A stretch of DNA of 64,000 bases from assembly GCA_902479075.1 (NCBI GenBank), contig CABSNK010000003.1, forward strand, positions 1 through 64,000, in the 5' to 3' direction. The stretch is from an uncultured Collinsella sp. Lineage in GTDB: Bacteria; Actinomycetota; Coriobacteriia; Coriobacteriales; Coriobacteriaceae. Under the pieces are notes generated by a model. It was not told the origin of the DNA. It searched no databases and was given only the letters and a program-made list of their open reading frames with translations. A program made the translations under genes and the position numbers. Below, in pieces: positions 1-8,505 of this stretch (positions are counted from its first letter, which is position 1; each line of letters starts with the position of its first letter).

Positions 1-1262
1 CCCACATACCAGCGCTCGGGAACCTCGGCGCATTTCGTCAGGAAGTTGTGACCCTTAAAGTAGGGGAGATGCTGAACGAGTGAGCCCAGGGCGCGACGTA
101 TGCCGAGCGGCACGCGCTTCTTAAAAGTGCGCATCTCGGGGGTGTCCTCGTACCACTCATAGCCGGCAAACAGTTCGTCGGCACCCTCGCCCGAAAGGAC
201 GACGGTGACCTCCTTGGAAGCCATCTGCGCCAGATAGTACAGCGGCACGCTGGACAGGTTCGATTGCGGCTCGTCCATGTGGTACTGGATATCGGGCAGT
301 GCATCAAAGAACTCGTCGGCGGTAATCATCTTGCGCACGTTCTTGATGCCCAGCTTGTCGGAAAGCTCGGCGGCGTAGTTGGTCTCGTTGAAGTTCTTGT
401 AATCGAAGCCGACAGAATACGTGGTGTCGGGCATGAGACAGGCGGCAATGTAGCTGGAGTCCACACCGCCAGAAAGGAACGAGCCCACCTTAACATCGGC
501 GATTCGGTGCGCAGCGACGCTTTCGTGCACGACCTTGTCGCACTCGTCCACGTACTCCTCGAAGGTCTTGGAGTTGTCGTCGGTGAAGTCACAGCTCCAG
601 TAACGCTTGATGTCCATGGTGTTGGTCGTCAGGTCATACGTAAAACAATGCGCCGGGGCAAGCTTGAACACGCCCTTAAAGAAGGTCTCCTCCGTGGCAG
701 GGAATTGCAGCGTCAGGTAGGGGCGCAGCGCGTCGTGGTTGACGGCCTTCTCAAACTTGGGATGGTCCAGGAAGCTCTTGATCTCGGAGCCAAACAGCAG
801 CGAGCCATCGGATGCCTGGTAGTAATAGAACGGCTTGATACCAAAGATGTCACGAGCACCAAAGAGTTTGTTCTTGTTCTGGTCGTGAATAACGAACGCG
901 TACATGCCGCGCAGACGGTTGACCAGGTCCTCGCCCCACTCCTCGTAACCGTGTACCAGGACTTCGGTATCAGCGTTGCAGTGGAAGGCGTAGCCGGCCG
1001 CCTCCAGCTCAGCACGAAGCTCCTGGAAGTTGTAGATCTCTCCGTTGAAGACAATCGTGACCTTGCCGTCGTCGCTCGACATGGGCTGGGCTCCAGCTTC
1101 GGAAAGATCGAGAATCGAAAGACGACGGAAGCCAAGGGCAACGTTGTCGACGATATGCTGGCCGCCCATATCGGGACCACGGTGGATGATGCGATTCATC
1201 ATGGCCGTGAGAACCAGCTCACTCTGTTCATCTGTACCGGTAAAACCGACAAAACCGCACAT
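1..1262 (-). CDS. asnB: asparagine synthetase B (glutamine-hydrolysing), 3' end off window
   Basis: The reading frame starts MCGFVGF, so after Met removal Cys becomes the N-terminal nucleophile of a class II glutamine amidotransferase domain. RGPD, FNGEIYN and NADTEV blocks of that domain follow. The second half carries the synthetase ATP-pyrophosphatase loop SGGVDSS and a later SGEGADELF block. The enzyme makes asparagine from aspartate, ATP and glutamine. About 420 residues are visible; the family is usually 500-630, so the C-terminus lies beyond base 1. An AAAGGA ribosome site precedes the ATG. Transcription appears to start far upstream near 1494 and to pass a leader peptide and terminator (see 1386-1528), so the gene is probably attenuated. 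Identity is clear; specificity is by family. Confidence 0.95.
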   Translation of the reverse strand, partial: MCGFVGFTGTDEQSELVLTAMMNRIIHRGPDMGGQHIVDNVALGFRRLSILDLSEAGAQPMSSDDGKVTIVFNGEIYNFQELRAELEAAGYAFHCNADTEVLVHGYEEWGEDLVNRLRGMYAFVIHDQNKNKLFGARDIFGIKPFYYYQASDGSLLFGSEIKSFLDHPKFEKAVNHDALRPYLTLQFPATEETFFKGVFKLAPAHCFTYDLTTNTMDIKRYWSCDFTDDNSKTFEEYVDECDKVVHESVAAHRIADVKVGSFLSGGVDSSYIAACLMPDTTYSVGFDYKNFNETNYAAELSDKLGIKNVRKMITADEFFDALPDIQYHMDEPQSNLSSVPLYYLAQMASKEVTVVLSGEGADELFAGYEWYEDTPEMRTFKKRVPLGIRRALGSLVQHLPYFKGHNFLTKCAEVPERWYV

Positions 1263-1294
1263 GCAAGATCCTTTCTGCTGACGGCTCAGGTGTA

Positions 1295-1315
1295 CTGCCG
1301 CAAGGATTGCGGCAG
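1295..1315. repeat. perfect inverted repeat in asnB leader
   Basis: CTGCCGCAA and TTGCGGCAG form 9-bp perfect arms around a 3-nt loop between the asnB attenuator and the asnB ribosome site. No T-run follows on either strand, so it is not a simple terminator. It could stabilise the mRNA or be part of the attenuator switch. Confidence 0.6.
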
Positions 1316-1385
1316 CTGATGTCAAATAATCTTTACTATCATGCCAATCTTTTGTTTCGTGATAGGGCATAAGCGCCGAGCGAAC

Positions 1386-1432
1386 CGAAAAAACCACGTC
1401 CCGATCTTCAGACGAAGCGGCGGGCCGTGGTT
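1386..1432 (-). terminator. Rho-independent terminator/attenuator in asnB leader
   Basis: On the minus strand AACCACG plus CCCG pair with CGGG plus CGTGGTT and are followed at once by TTTTTT. There is no minus-strand gene upstream for it to end, so it sits in the asnB leader. The last codons of a small leader reading frame run through its left arm, the arrangement expected of a translation-coupled attenuator. Confidence 0.8.
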
Positions 1433-1458
1433 GCGAACGCTATGTTAAAGAACAGCAC
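1408..1458 (-). CDS. putative asnB leader peptide (16 codons)
   Basis: A GTG preceded by AAGGAA at a 6-nt spacing opens a short frame reading MLFFNIAFATTARRFV and ending in TGA. Codons 9 to 13 form the left arm of the downstream terminator hairpin and the stop lies in its loop. A ribosome paused on this frame would stop the terminator forming and let RNA polymerase reach asnB. There is a single Asn codon (AAC, codon 5), fewer than classic attenuators carry, so the sensed signal is uncertain. Start choice and function are inferences. Confidence 0.55.
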   Translation of the reverse strand: MLFFNIAFATTARRFV

Positions 1459-1500
1459 CCAGATTTCCTTGTTTTTACACGGGGTGAACACTGTTGCCAT

Positions 1501-1528
1501 TTATTAGACCACGGCACAGTCCATGCAA
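1501..1528 (-). promoter_or_regulatory. candidate asnB promoter
   Basis: Minus-strand TTGCAT and TAATAA are separated by 16 bp, placing the transcript start near 1494, about 24 nt before the leader-peptide ribosome site. Confidence 0.5.
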
Positions 1529-1661
1529 TTTTTTAGAAGGCTGTGATGCGCGCAAGGTCAGGTGGCATATTAGGATGGTTGATAATACAGAATGTTTCAT
1601 CGTTTCTGCCGCGGGACGTCTTCTGCCCTTTAAGGCTGAATTTAGCGAGAGAGGTCTTTGT

Positions 1662-3179
1662 ATGTCGAGTCCGACACAAGAGAAGCTAACTCTGATGCGC
1701 TATATAGAGTTGCTCGAGGAAGATGACCTTGTTGTTTCCAGACCGAGCGCTTCGTGCGACCAGCGCATTGAGTTTGCGACTGATGACTCGCGCCAGGTGC
1801 GTCCGGGCACGTTGTTTGTCTGCAAGGGCCGTGCGTTTAAGCGCGAGTACCTGCTTTCGGCAATCGCCGATGGCGCCGTGGCCTACGTTTCCGAGGTCGA
1901 TTACGATGTTGATCTTCCCGCGGTGATTGTGAGCGATATTCGTCGCACGCTCGCCGTGGTGGCAGATGCCTTTTATGGGCACCCGTCGGGTAAGGTGAAG
2001 GTCTGCGCCTTTACAGGCACCAAGGGCAAGTCGACCTGCAGCTTTTATCTGCGCGGCATCCTCGCCAACGAGGCCAAGCTTACGGGCTGTCATCGACCCG
2101 CTCTTAATACGGGCATTGAGTTCGACGACGGCGTCGAGACGGGCCCTTCCAAGCTGACGACCCCCGAATCCTTCCTGCTGCAGTCTCGCATCGCACATGC
2201 TGCGGAGGCGGGTGCCCCGTGGCTGGTTATGGAGGCATCGAGTCAGGGCCTCAAATACGAGCGAACGGGCAAGATTGACTTTGAAGTCGGCGCCTTTACC
2301 AATATCGGCGAGGATCACATTTCGCCGATTGAGCATCCGACGCTCGAGGATTACTTTGCCAGCAAGCTCAAAATCTTCTCGCAGAGCCGTTTTGCCGTGG
2401 TCAATCTCGATATGGATAAGGTCGATCGCGTGCTCGAGGCGGCATCTCGTTGCAAACGTACGGTGACGTTCTCCCTGACCGACGAGCGTGCCGACGTGCT
2501 TGCACTGGCGATTCGCAATGGCGACTGCGGCGTGGTGGCAACGGTGCGCACGCCCCGCTTTACGCGCGACATTGTGATTCCCACGCCGGTTAAGTTCAAT
2601 GTGTCCAACGCGCTTGCCGCTATTGCCTGCGCCGAGGCCCTGGGTATTTCCGAAGAGGGCATCGTCCATGGCTTTGAGGGCGTCTTCGTTCCCGGCCGTA
2701 TGGAGCTCTATCCGTCCGTATCGGGCAAAATCTTGGGCGTTGTCGATTTTGCACATAACGGCATGAGCCTCGAGACGCTCCTACGTGACTTGCGCGAGAA
2801 CTATCCCGAGCGCGAGCTGGCGGTTGTATTTGGCGCTACGGGCGGTAAGGGTGTCGATCGACGCACCACGATGGGCATCGCCGCTGGCAAGTATGCCGAC
2901 CGAATCGTGATTACCGAGGATGACCCCGGCCCCGAGGATGTCGAGGACATCTGCGCCGAGATCGCGCGCAACGTTCAAGCGCAGGGAAATGATAACTGGC
3001 AAATCGTGACGGATCGCGTTGCCGCTATCGAGATTGCCGTGCGCGAAACCGTCCGTCCTGCCGTGGTCATCGTGACCGGTAAGGGCGAGGAAGAGCGCAT
3101 GCTGCGCAAGAACGGACCCGAGCCTTGTGAGCGCGACGGTTCGATTCTCAAGCGCACCCTTGCGGCGTACGACGCCTAG
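1662..3179 (+). CDS. murE: UDP-N-acetylmuramyl-tripeptide synthetase (MurE-type Mur ligase)
   Basis: This cytoplasmic ATP-dependent ligase adds the third residue to the peptidoglycan stem peptide. A Mur ligase P-loop (GTKGKST) lies near residue 118, followed by MEASSQGL, TNIGEDH, a GATGGKGVDRR block and VTGKGEEER near the C-terminus. The 505-residue length is normal. The start was chosen at the ATG preceded by GAGAGAGG; an upstream in-frame ATG at 1494 would add 56 residues with no MurE similarity. The meso-diaminopimelate signature DNPR is replaced by DDPG near residue 420, so a substrate other than diaminopimelate, such as lysine or ornithine, is likely; this is inference from the motif. 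The HAD and murI genes follow on the same strand. Confidence 0.9.
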   Translation: MSSPTQEKLTLMRYIELLEEDDLVVSRPSASCDQRIEFATDDSRQVRPGTLFVCKGRAFKREYLLSAIADGAVAYVSEVDYDVDLPAVIVSDIRRTLAVVADAFYGHPSGKVKVCAFTGTKGKSTCSFYLRGILANEAKLTGCHRPALNTGIEFDDGVETGPSKLTTPESFLLQSRIAHAAEAGAPWLVMEASSQGLKYERTGKIDFEVGAFTNIGEDHISPIEHPTLEDYFASKLKIFSQSRFAVVNLDMDKVDRVLEAASRCKRTVTFSLTDERADVLALAIRNGDCGVVATVRTPRFTRDIVIPTPVKFNVSNALAAIACAEALGISEEGIVHGFEGVFVPGRMELYPSVSGKILGVVDFAHNGMSLETLLRDLRENYPERELAVVFGATGGKGVDRRTTMGIAAGKYADRIVITEDDPGPEDVEDICAEIARNVQAQGNDNWQIVTDRVAAIEIAVRETVRPAVVIVTGKGEEERMLRKNGPEPCERDGSILKRTLAAYDA

Positions 3180-3210
3180 ACCAAGCCCCTTCTATGTAAA
3201 CGGAGTGACC

Positions 3211-4122
3211 ATGTCCCACAACATCCTGCCGACCGTTGCCGAGCTTTCGGGCGAGATGCGCGAGCGCCTTGCCAAGGTCAAGTATGTCTTTACCGATCTG
3301 GACGCCACGATGCTCGCCCCCGGTTCGTGCGTACTGCGCGATAACGACGGCAATCCCTCGACCAAGCTCGTCGAGGCGGTTGTCGCGCTCGCTCGTGCCG
3401 GCATCCAGGTGGTCCCCACCTCGGGTCGCAATCGCACCATGATCCATGAGGACGCCCGCGTGCTCGGCCTCAACTCCTACATCGGCGAGATGGGCGGCCT
3501 GGTCATGTACGACCTCAAGGCCAACGACTGGGAGTACCTGACGGGCGACATGCCCTACGACCCCGCCTGCGGTCTCACGCCGCACCAGGTGATCGAGCAG
3601 ACCGGCGTGTGCGAGAAGATCCTTGCCCGCTGGCCGCACAAGATCGAATACCACAACGACATGTCGACCGGCTACAAGTACCGTGAGGTCACCGTCGGCA
3701 TGCGCGGCGATGTGCCCGACGATGAGGTCCAGGCCATCCTGGACGAGGCCGGCTGCGGTCTGGTCTGGGCTTGCAACGGCCATCTGACTCACCTGTCCAA
3801 GCCGACGACGCTCGAGCTTAATCGCGTCGAGGACGGCCGCGCCTTCAACATCAATCCGGCGGGTCTCAACAAAGGCGTTGCCATTGCGCGCTTCTGCGAG
3901 CACCTGGGGATCGAGCGCGAGGAGACGCTTGCGCTCGGCGACTCCGAGTCCGACTTCTACATGGCCGACCATGTTGGCATGTTCTGCCTGGTCGAGAACG
4001 GTCTGACGAGCGCCGGTGCCCCGGAGTTCTTGGACGCCTGCGACAATGCCTATATTACGCGCGGCAAGATTGTCGACGGTTGGGTGGCAACGGCCGAGCT
4101 GCTGGTCGCAGCCCGTTCGTAG
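3211..4122 (+). CDS. Cof-type HAD-superfamily phosphatase
   Basis: The N-terminal DLDAT block (motif I, FTDLDATML), the SGR motif II, a lysine in NKGVAI and the GDSESD block (motif IV) give the full HAD catalytic set. The long insert between motifs II and III is a C2-type cap as in Cof, YbiV and sucrose-phosphate-phosphatase-like enzymes. These hydrolyse phosphate esters of sugars or cofactors in the cytoplasm. The natural substrate cannot be read from the sequence. A GGAG site precedes the chosen ATG, and the gene follows murE after 31 nt, so co-transcription is likely. The protein is 303 residues. Confidence 0.85.
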   Translation: MSHNILPTVAELSGEMRERLAKVKYVFTDLDATMLAPGSCVLRDNDGNPSTKLVEAVVALARAGIQVVPTSGRNRTMIHEDARVLGLNSYIGEMGGLVMYDLKANDWEYLTGDMPYDPACGLTPHQVIEQTGVCEKILARWPHKIEYHNDMSTGYKYREVTVGMRGDVPDDEVQAILDEAGCGLVWACNGHLTHLSKPTTLELNRVEDGRAFNINPAGLNKGVAIARFCEHLGIEREETLALGDSESDFYMADHVGMFCLVENGLTSAGAPEFLDACDNAYITRGKIVDGWVATAELLVAARS

Positions 4123-4173
4123 CGCGACGCATCACGAGTGGTCGCATTTTTCGAGAGAGAATCTGGTGAGGTA

Positions 4174-5058
4174 ATGTCCGATATCGATAATCTGGCCGGG
4201 GACACGCGTCCGATCGGCGTGTTCGACTCGGGCCTGGGCGGCCTGACGGTTGCGCGCGCGATCGCAACGGCGCTTCCGCACGAGTCCGTCTACTACTTCG
4301 GTGACACTAAGCGCTGCCCTTATGGCACCCGCACCGAGGACGAGGTTCGCTCGTTTGCGCTGCAGGCGGGTCGCTGGCTATCGAGGCACGACGTTAAGAT
4401 CATGGTCATCGCCTGTAACACGGCGACCGCCGCGGCCTTGCGTCTGGCTCAGCAAGTGCTCGACGTTCCCGTGATCGGCGTGATCGCCCCGGGCGCGCGC
4501 GCCGCCATTAACAGCACGCGTACGCGTCGCGTGGGCGTGCTGGCCACCAACCTCACCATTCGCTCGGGCGCCTACACGCGCGCCATCCAGGACTTGGATG
4601 CTGGTGTCGATGTGTATGGCTGCCCAGCTTCGAGCTTTGTCGAGGTCGTCGAGCACGAGCTCGCCTCGGGCGCGCATCTGCAGGAGCAGTGGCTCGAGAA
4701 CGAGGATATTTTTGATACGCCAGCCGTTCGCGCGCTGGTCGGCGCCACAGTCGAGCCGCTGCACGATCGTGGCATCGATACCGTGGTGCTCGGCTGTACG
4801 CACTTCCCGCTGCTGGTGGGTCCCATCCGCCATGCGCTGGGACCCGGGGTGCGCGTGGTGAGCTCCGCCGAGGAGACCACCCGCGAGCTGACCGATATTC
4901 TCACGCGCCGCGAGCAGCTGGCGGGCGATACCGCTGAGCCGCAGCATCGCTTTGCCACCACGTCTGACAACATTGCCGAGTTTGCGGTGGCGGGTAGCTT
5001 TATCTTTGGCCAGCCGCTCAAGAGCATCGAACATATCGATATCGACGAACTGAAATAG
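4174..5058 (+). CDS. murI: glutamate racemase
   Basis: GVFDSGLGGL at the N-terminus, the first catalytic cysteine in ACNTAT and the second in GCTHFPLL identify the Asp/Glu racemase family. MurI makes D-glutamate for peptidoglycan, which fits murE two genes upstream. The 294 residues are slightly longer than typical because of a poorly conserved tail. ATG at 4174 was chosen because the family motif starts about 13 residues later and GTGAGG lies just before it; a GTG at 4138 would add 12 residues. The order murI-rph-rdgB is also seen in Bacillus. An aspartate racemase activity cannot be excluded. Confidence 0.92.
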   Translation: MSDIDNLAGDTRPIGVFDSGLGGLTVARAIATALPHESVYYFGDTKRCPYGTRTEDEVRSFALQAGRWLSRHDVKIMVIACNTATAAALRLAQQVLDVPVIGVIAPGARAAINSTRTRRVGVLATNLTIRSGAYTRAIQDLDAGVDVYGCPASSFVEVVEHELASGAHLQEQWLENEDIFDTPAVRALVGATVEPLHDRGIDTVVLGCTHFPLLVGPIRHALGPGVRVVSSAEETTRELTDILTRREQLAGDTAEPQHRFATTSDNIAEFAVAGSFIFGQPLKSIEHIDIDELK

Positions 5059-5113
5059 ATACAGGGTTATCGTCCAAAGACTTGCCCCCTTCTTTTGCCG
5101 AAAGGATATTTCT

Positions 5114-5839
5114 ATGGAGTACATGCAGGTCAACCGCGCGAACGGCCGTGCCGCCAACGAGCTGCGCCCCGTCAAGCTCACCCGTGGTGTTATGAAGCAT
5201 GCCCACGGCTCGTGCCTGGCTGAGTTCGGTGACACGCGCGTGCTGTGTGCCGCCACCATTGAGGAGGGCGTGCCGGGCTGGCGCAAGGGCGCCAAGGCCG
5301 GTTGGGTAACCGCAGAGTATGCCATGCTGCCGGCATCGACCGGTAAGCGCTGCAAGCGCGAGTACGCCAATCGTAAGGGCCGCTCCATGGAGATCGAGCG
5401 CCTCATCGGCCGCAGCCTGCGTACCGTCGTCAACATGAAGGCGCTCGGCGAGTACACCGTCACCGTCGACTGCGATGTGATCCAGGCCGATGGCGGCACG
5501 CGTACGGCGAGCATTACCGGCGCCTGGGTGGCGCTGCACGACGCCCTTGCCATGTGGGTCGAGGCGGGCAAACTCGAGCGCATTCCGCTCACGGGCCAGG
5601 TCGCTGCCATCTCAATGGGCGTTGTCGACGGCAACACCCTGCTCGACCTCGATTATTCCGAGGACAGCCACGCCGAGGTCGACATGAACCTCGTTGCCAC
5701 CGATACCGGTGAGATGATCGAGCTCCAGGGCACTGGCGAGCAGGCACCTTTCGACCGCAAGCGCCTCAATGCCCTGCTCGATTTGGGCGACAAGGGCATC
5801 GCCGAGCTCATTGAACTCCAACGCCAAGCTCTCGCCTAA
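5114..5839 (+). CDS. rph: ribonuclease PH
   Basis: The protein trims the 3' ends of tRNA precursors by phosphorolysis. It has the family N-terminus NELRPVKLTRG, an HAHGS-like block, GWVTAEYAMLP, the RSMEIERLIGRSLR region and QADGGTRTASITGA, all typical of RNase PH. Length (241) matches the family. GAAAGGA lies 7 nt before the ATG. It is followed by rdgB and dtd, and the intergenic space starts with a stop-proximal hairpin (5842-5870). Confidence 0.95.
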   Translation: MEYMQVNRANGRAANELRPVKLTRGVMKHAHGSCLAEFGDTRVLCAATIEEGVPGWRKGAKAGWVTAEYAMLPASTGKRCKREYANRKGRSMEIERLIGRSLRTVVNMKALGEYTVTVDCDVIQADGGTRTASITGAWVALHDALAMWVEAGKLERIPLTGQVAAISMGVVDGNTLLDLDYSEDSHAEVDMNLVATDTGEMIELQGTGEQAPFDRKRLNALLDLGDKGIAELIELQRQALA

Positions 5840-5841
5840 CC

Positions 5842-5870
5842 TGCCAAAAAGGGACAGGTTTATTTTGGCA
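5842..5870. repeat. type I stop-proximal hairpin, copy 1
   Basis: TGCCAAAA and TTTTGGCA form perfect arms around a loop containing GGGACAGG. It begins 2 nt after the rph stop codon. The core GGGACAG recurs at 13482, 43169, 45885 and 48866 with different arms. Confidence 0.7.
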
Positions 5871-5985
5871 TGTTTTATCTGGGAAAACGTCGAAGTATAA
5901 GACTGCCGTTGATTGAGACGGGAGAGAGGCCGAAGTCCTCGTCGTTCTCAACTCGGCATTGCTATAGAGACAAAGGAGGCCAGCT

Positions 5986-6627
5986 ATGGCACTTGAGAAG
6001 ATTGACATCGACACCCTCGACCCGGCGGCGACCATCGTCGTGGCAACCGGCAACGCCCATAAGCTCACCGAGATCGAGGCCATTTTGGGCAAGGTCATGC
6101 CCGAGGTGCGCTTTGTGGCGCTCGGTCAGCTGGGCGATTTTGAGGACCCCGAGGAAAACGGCACGACGTTTTTGGAGAACGCCATCATCAAGGCGCAGGC
6201 TGCCGTTGAGGAGACGGGCCTTATGGCCATCGCCGACGATTCTGGCTTGGTCGTCGACGCGCTGGACGGCGAGCCGGGCGTGTATAGCGCGCGCTATGCG
6301 GGCGTGCATGGCGACGATGCCGCCAACAACGCCAAGCTTCTCGTTAACCTGGAAGGCGTGGCAGACGAGGATCGTACCGCGCGCTTTATGAGCGTCGTCG
6401 CGCTTATCGATACGGACGGCCTGGTCACCTATGGCGAGGGCGTCTGCGAAGGCGTTATCGCGCACGAGGGCCGCGGCGATCATGGCTTTGGCTACGACCC
6501 GCTGTTCCTGCCGGTCGATACGCCGGGCAAGACCATGGCCGAGCTCACGGCGGACGAGAAGAACGCCATCAGCCATCGTTTCCATGCGCTCGAGCATCTG
6601 TCCGCCAAGCTGACGGGCGAGGAGTAG
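5986..6627 (+). CDS. rdgB: XTP/dITP pyrophosphatase (Ham1/RdgB)
   Basis: This house-cleaning enzyme hydrolyses non-canonical purine nucleoside triphosphates to monophosphates. Visible family motifs are VATGNAHKLTEI at the N-terminus, ADDSGLVVDAL and GVYSARYAG in the middle, and GFGYDPLF with SHRFHAL near the C-terminus. The 213 residues include a short N-terminal extension (about 12 residues) before the conserved strand. AAAGGAGG precedes the ATG. dtd starts 3 nt after the stop, so the two are translated as one unit. Confidence 0.94.
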   Translation: MALEKIDIDTLDPAATIVVATGNAHKLTEIEAILGKVMPEVRFVALGQLGDFEDPEENGTTFLENAIIKAQAAVEETGLMAIADDSGLVVDALDGEPGVYSARYAGVHGDDAANNAKLLVNLEGVADEDRTARFMSVVALIDTDGLVTYGEGVCEGVIAHEGRGDHGFGYDPLFLPVDTPGKTMAELTADEKNAISHRFHALEHLSAKLTGEE

Positions 6628-6630
6628 ACC

Positions 6631-7077
6631 GTGCGTGCGGTGGTGCAGCGCGTGCTCAACGCCGGCGTGACAGTCGACGGCGAGTGCGTGGGCCGCATTG
6701 GACGCGGCTACCTGGTGTTGCTGGGCGTGGGCCACGGCGACACACGCGCCGAAGCCGACAAGCTGTGGGGCAAGCTCCGCGGGCTGCGTATCAACGAGGA
6801 CGAGAACGGCAAGACCAACTTGGCACTGGCCGATGTCGACGGCGAGGTGCTCGTGGTGTCGCAGTTCACGCTGTTTGCCGACTGCCGCCACGGCCGCCGT
6901 CCGTCGTTTACGGACGCCGGCGCGCCCGATGTCGCTAACGAACTTTACGAGTACTTTTTGACACTCGTCGCTCAGGACGTTGAGCATGTGGCGCACGGTA
7001 TCTTTGGCGCCGATATGAAGGTCGACCTGGTCAACGACGGTCCGTTCACCATCGTTCTGGACACAGACAATCTTTAG
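6631..7077 (+). CDS. dtd: D-aminoacyl-tRNA deacylase
   Basis: Dtd removes D-amino acids wrongly attached to tRNA. MRAVVQRV at the N-terminus, the SQFTLFAD catalytic block near residue 76 and VNDGPFTI near the C-terminus are diagnostic, and the 148-residue length is normal. Translation starts at GTG; the ribosome site GGGCGAGGAG overlaps the end of rdgB. A perfect 12-bp palindrome begins at the base after the TAG. Confidence 0.95.
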   Translation: MRAVVQRVLNAGVTVDGECVGRIGRGYLVLLGVGHGDTRAEADKLWGKLRGLRINEDENGKTNLALADVDGEVLVVSQFTLFADCRHGRRPSFTDAGAPDVANELYEYFLTLVAQDVEHVAHGIFGADMKVDLVNDGPFTIVLDTDNL

Positions 7078-7105
7078 GTTACGCGGTTTTACCAAACCGC
7101 GTAAC
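7078..7105. repeat. type II stop-proximal palindrome, copy 1
   Basis: GTTACGCGGTTT and its exact complement enclose TACC. The element abuts the dtd stop codon. Related copies follow lysS (11594) and the esterase gene (56306). The bases after the palindrome do not match the other two copies. Confidence 0.8.
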
Positions 7106-7163
7106 AACTGGTCATGCGAAGTTGTCGTCTGGAGCGTATTTGAGACCGGGCTTTTTTAGCTGC

Positions 7164-7193
7164 TTGCGTATGGCTGCAGCAGGGTGCTATAGT
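7164..7193 (+). promoter_or_regulatory. candidate veg-ispE promoter
   Basis: TTGCGT and TATAGT are spaced by 18 bp about 65 nt before veg. Confidence 0.5.
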
Positions 7194-7260
7194 ATTAGAG
7201 TTTTGTCTATCTTAGGGGTATTATCCCCTTTTTGAATTGCACCCTCTGGAGGCCCTATTC

Positions 7261-7557
7261 ATGGAAGAGATGGAAGTCAATCACGTCGACGACATCCACG
7301 AGAAGCTGACCGATATGGTGGGCGATCGCGTCAAGGTTAAGGCCAACATGGGCCGTACCCGCGTCATCGAGCACATGGGCACCATCAAGAGCGTCCACCC
7401 CGCCGTCTTTATCGTTGAGGTTGACGAGCGTCGCGGCCGCAAATCGCGTCAGTCCTACCAGTACATCGATGTCCTTACCGGCCAGGTCGAACTGTTCGAC
7501 CCCGAGAGTGGCGAGCATATCTTTACCCCGCTCGGCAACCAGCTCGAGGAGCACTAA
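7261..7557 (+). CDS. veg: Veg family protein
   Basis: This 98-residue protein matches the Veg family (DUF1021), small abundant proteins that in Bacillus affect biofilm formation and spore outgrowth by unclear means. The core VGDRVKVKANMGRTRVIEHMGTI forms an SH3-like strand pattern, followed by the basic patch RRGRKSRQSYQY. The ATG at 7261 follows TGGAGG at 9 nt; an earlier in-frame ATG at 7237 lacks a site. ispE starts 2 nt after the stop, a neighbourhood shared with Bacillus. The molecular role remains unknown. Confidence 0.85.
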   Translation: MEEMEVNHVDDIHEKLTDMVGDRVKVKANMGRTRVIEHMGTIKSVHPAVFIVEVDERRGRKSRQSYQYIDVLTGQVELFDPESGEHIFTPLGNQLEEH

Positions 7558-7559
7558 CG

Positions 7560-8456
7560 GTGACCGATCGGTCCCTCATCCTTACCGCGCCGGCAAAGAT
7601 TAACCTCTATCTGGGGGTTCATACCGAGCGCGACGCCCGCGGCTATCACAGGGTCGATTCCCTGATGGCAGCCGTCGGTCTAGCCGATACCGTGACGGTC
7701 ACGCCGGCGCAGGCGTTGACCGTCCAGACGGTTCCGGCATCCGATTTTCCCATGCAAAAAAATACGGCCTATCGGGCGGCAATCGCTATGGCTGAGCATT
7801 ACGGTCGCGATGCCAACGTGTGCGTGACGATCGAAAAGCGTATCCCGCTGTGCGCCGGCTTGGGAGGCCCCTCGACGGATGCCGCCGCGGTCATCGTTGC
7901 CTTGACCGAGCTGTGGGGTATCGACCGCGCCGACCCCGCGCTCGATGACATCGCTCGCGGTATCGGCGCCGACGTGCCGTTTTTTTTGCACACGAGTCCC
8001 GCATTCTACGTCGGCGGGGGAGATGTACTGGCCACTGAGTATCCTGTGCTTCCGGCGACACCTGTCGTATTGGTCAAACCGCACGAGACGAGCGTTTCAA
8101 CGGTTGAAGCGTATCGACGATTTGATGAGAGCCCGGTGCCCGCGGACAAACCCGGTGCGATTGCTTCTGCCTTACGCGCCGGCGATGCCGAGGCGGCATA
8201 TGCGCTCGTTCATAACAATCTGGGCGTCATATCCGCGCAGATGGAGCCGCGGATCCAGGCGGTTCTCGACTGGCTGCGCGCACAGGAGGGAACCGTTGCC
8301 GTGGACGTGTGCGGTTCGGGTGCCTGCTCGTTTGCCATTTGTGATACCGTCGCTGCAGCAGCCCATCTTGCGGGAGCTGCCCAGCAAAATGGCTGGTGGG
8401 CCTGCGCGACTGAGCTTATTCCCAACACGGTTCAAATCGACGCGCCAAAGAAATAA
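7560..8456 (+). CDS. ispE: 4-diphosphocytidyl-2-C-methyl-D-erythritol kinase
   Basis: IspE phosphorylates CDP-methylerythritol in the MEP isoprenoid pathway; ispD and ispF lie at 29221-30433. The GHMP-kinase N-terminus APAKINLYL, the glycine-rich ATP loop CAGLGGPSTDAA near residue 100 and the late block VCGSGACSF are present. The P-loop has P-S-T where most relatives have G-S-S. The GTG start lies 2 nt after veg; the 298-residue length is normal. Confidence 0.93.
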   Translation: MTDRSLILTAPAKINLYLGVHTERDARGYHRVDSLMAAVGLADTVTVTPAQALTVQTVPASDFPMQKNTAYRAAIAMAEHYGRDANVCVTIEKRIPLCAGLGGPSTDAAAVIVALTELWGIDRADPALDDIARGIGADVPFFLHTSPAFYVGGGDVLATEYPVLPATPVVLVKPHETSVSTVEAYRRFDESPVPADKPGAIASALRAGDAEAAYALVHNNLGVISAQMEPRIQAVLDWLRAQEGTVAVDVCGSGACSFAICDTVAAAAHLAGAAQQNGWWACATELIPNTVQIDAPKK

Positions 8457-8505
8457 AAATTTCTCTAGCACGCGGCGAAAATCTTTGTTACTATAGTCGA
8501 GCTAA

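Noticed and set aside
264..1319. Plus-strand 351-residue frame opposite asnB
   Set aside because: The minus strand gives a perfect asparagine synthetase; the plus frame is its shadow.
1408..1500. T-box riboswitch in the asnB leader
   Set aside because: The T-box sequence (AGGGTGGNACCGCG) and a stem I with specifier loop are absent; a leader peptide fits better.
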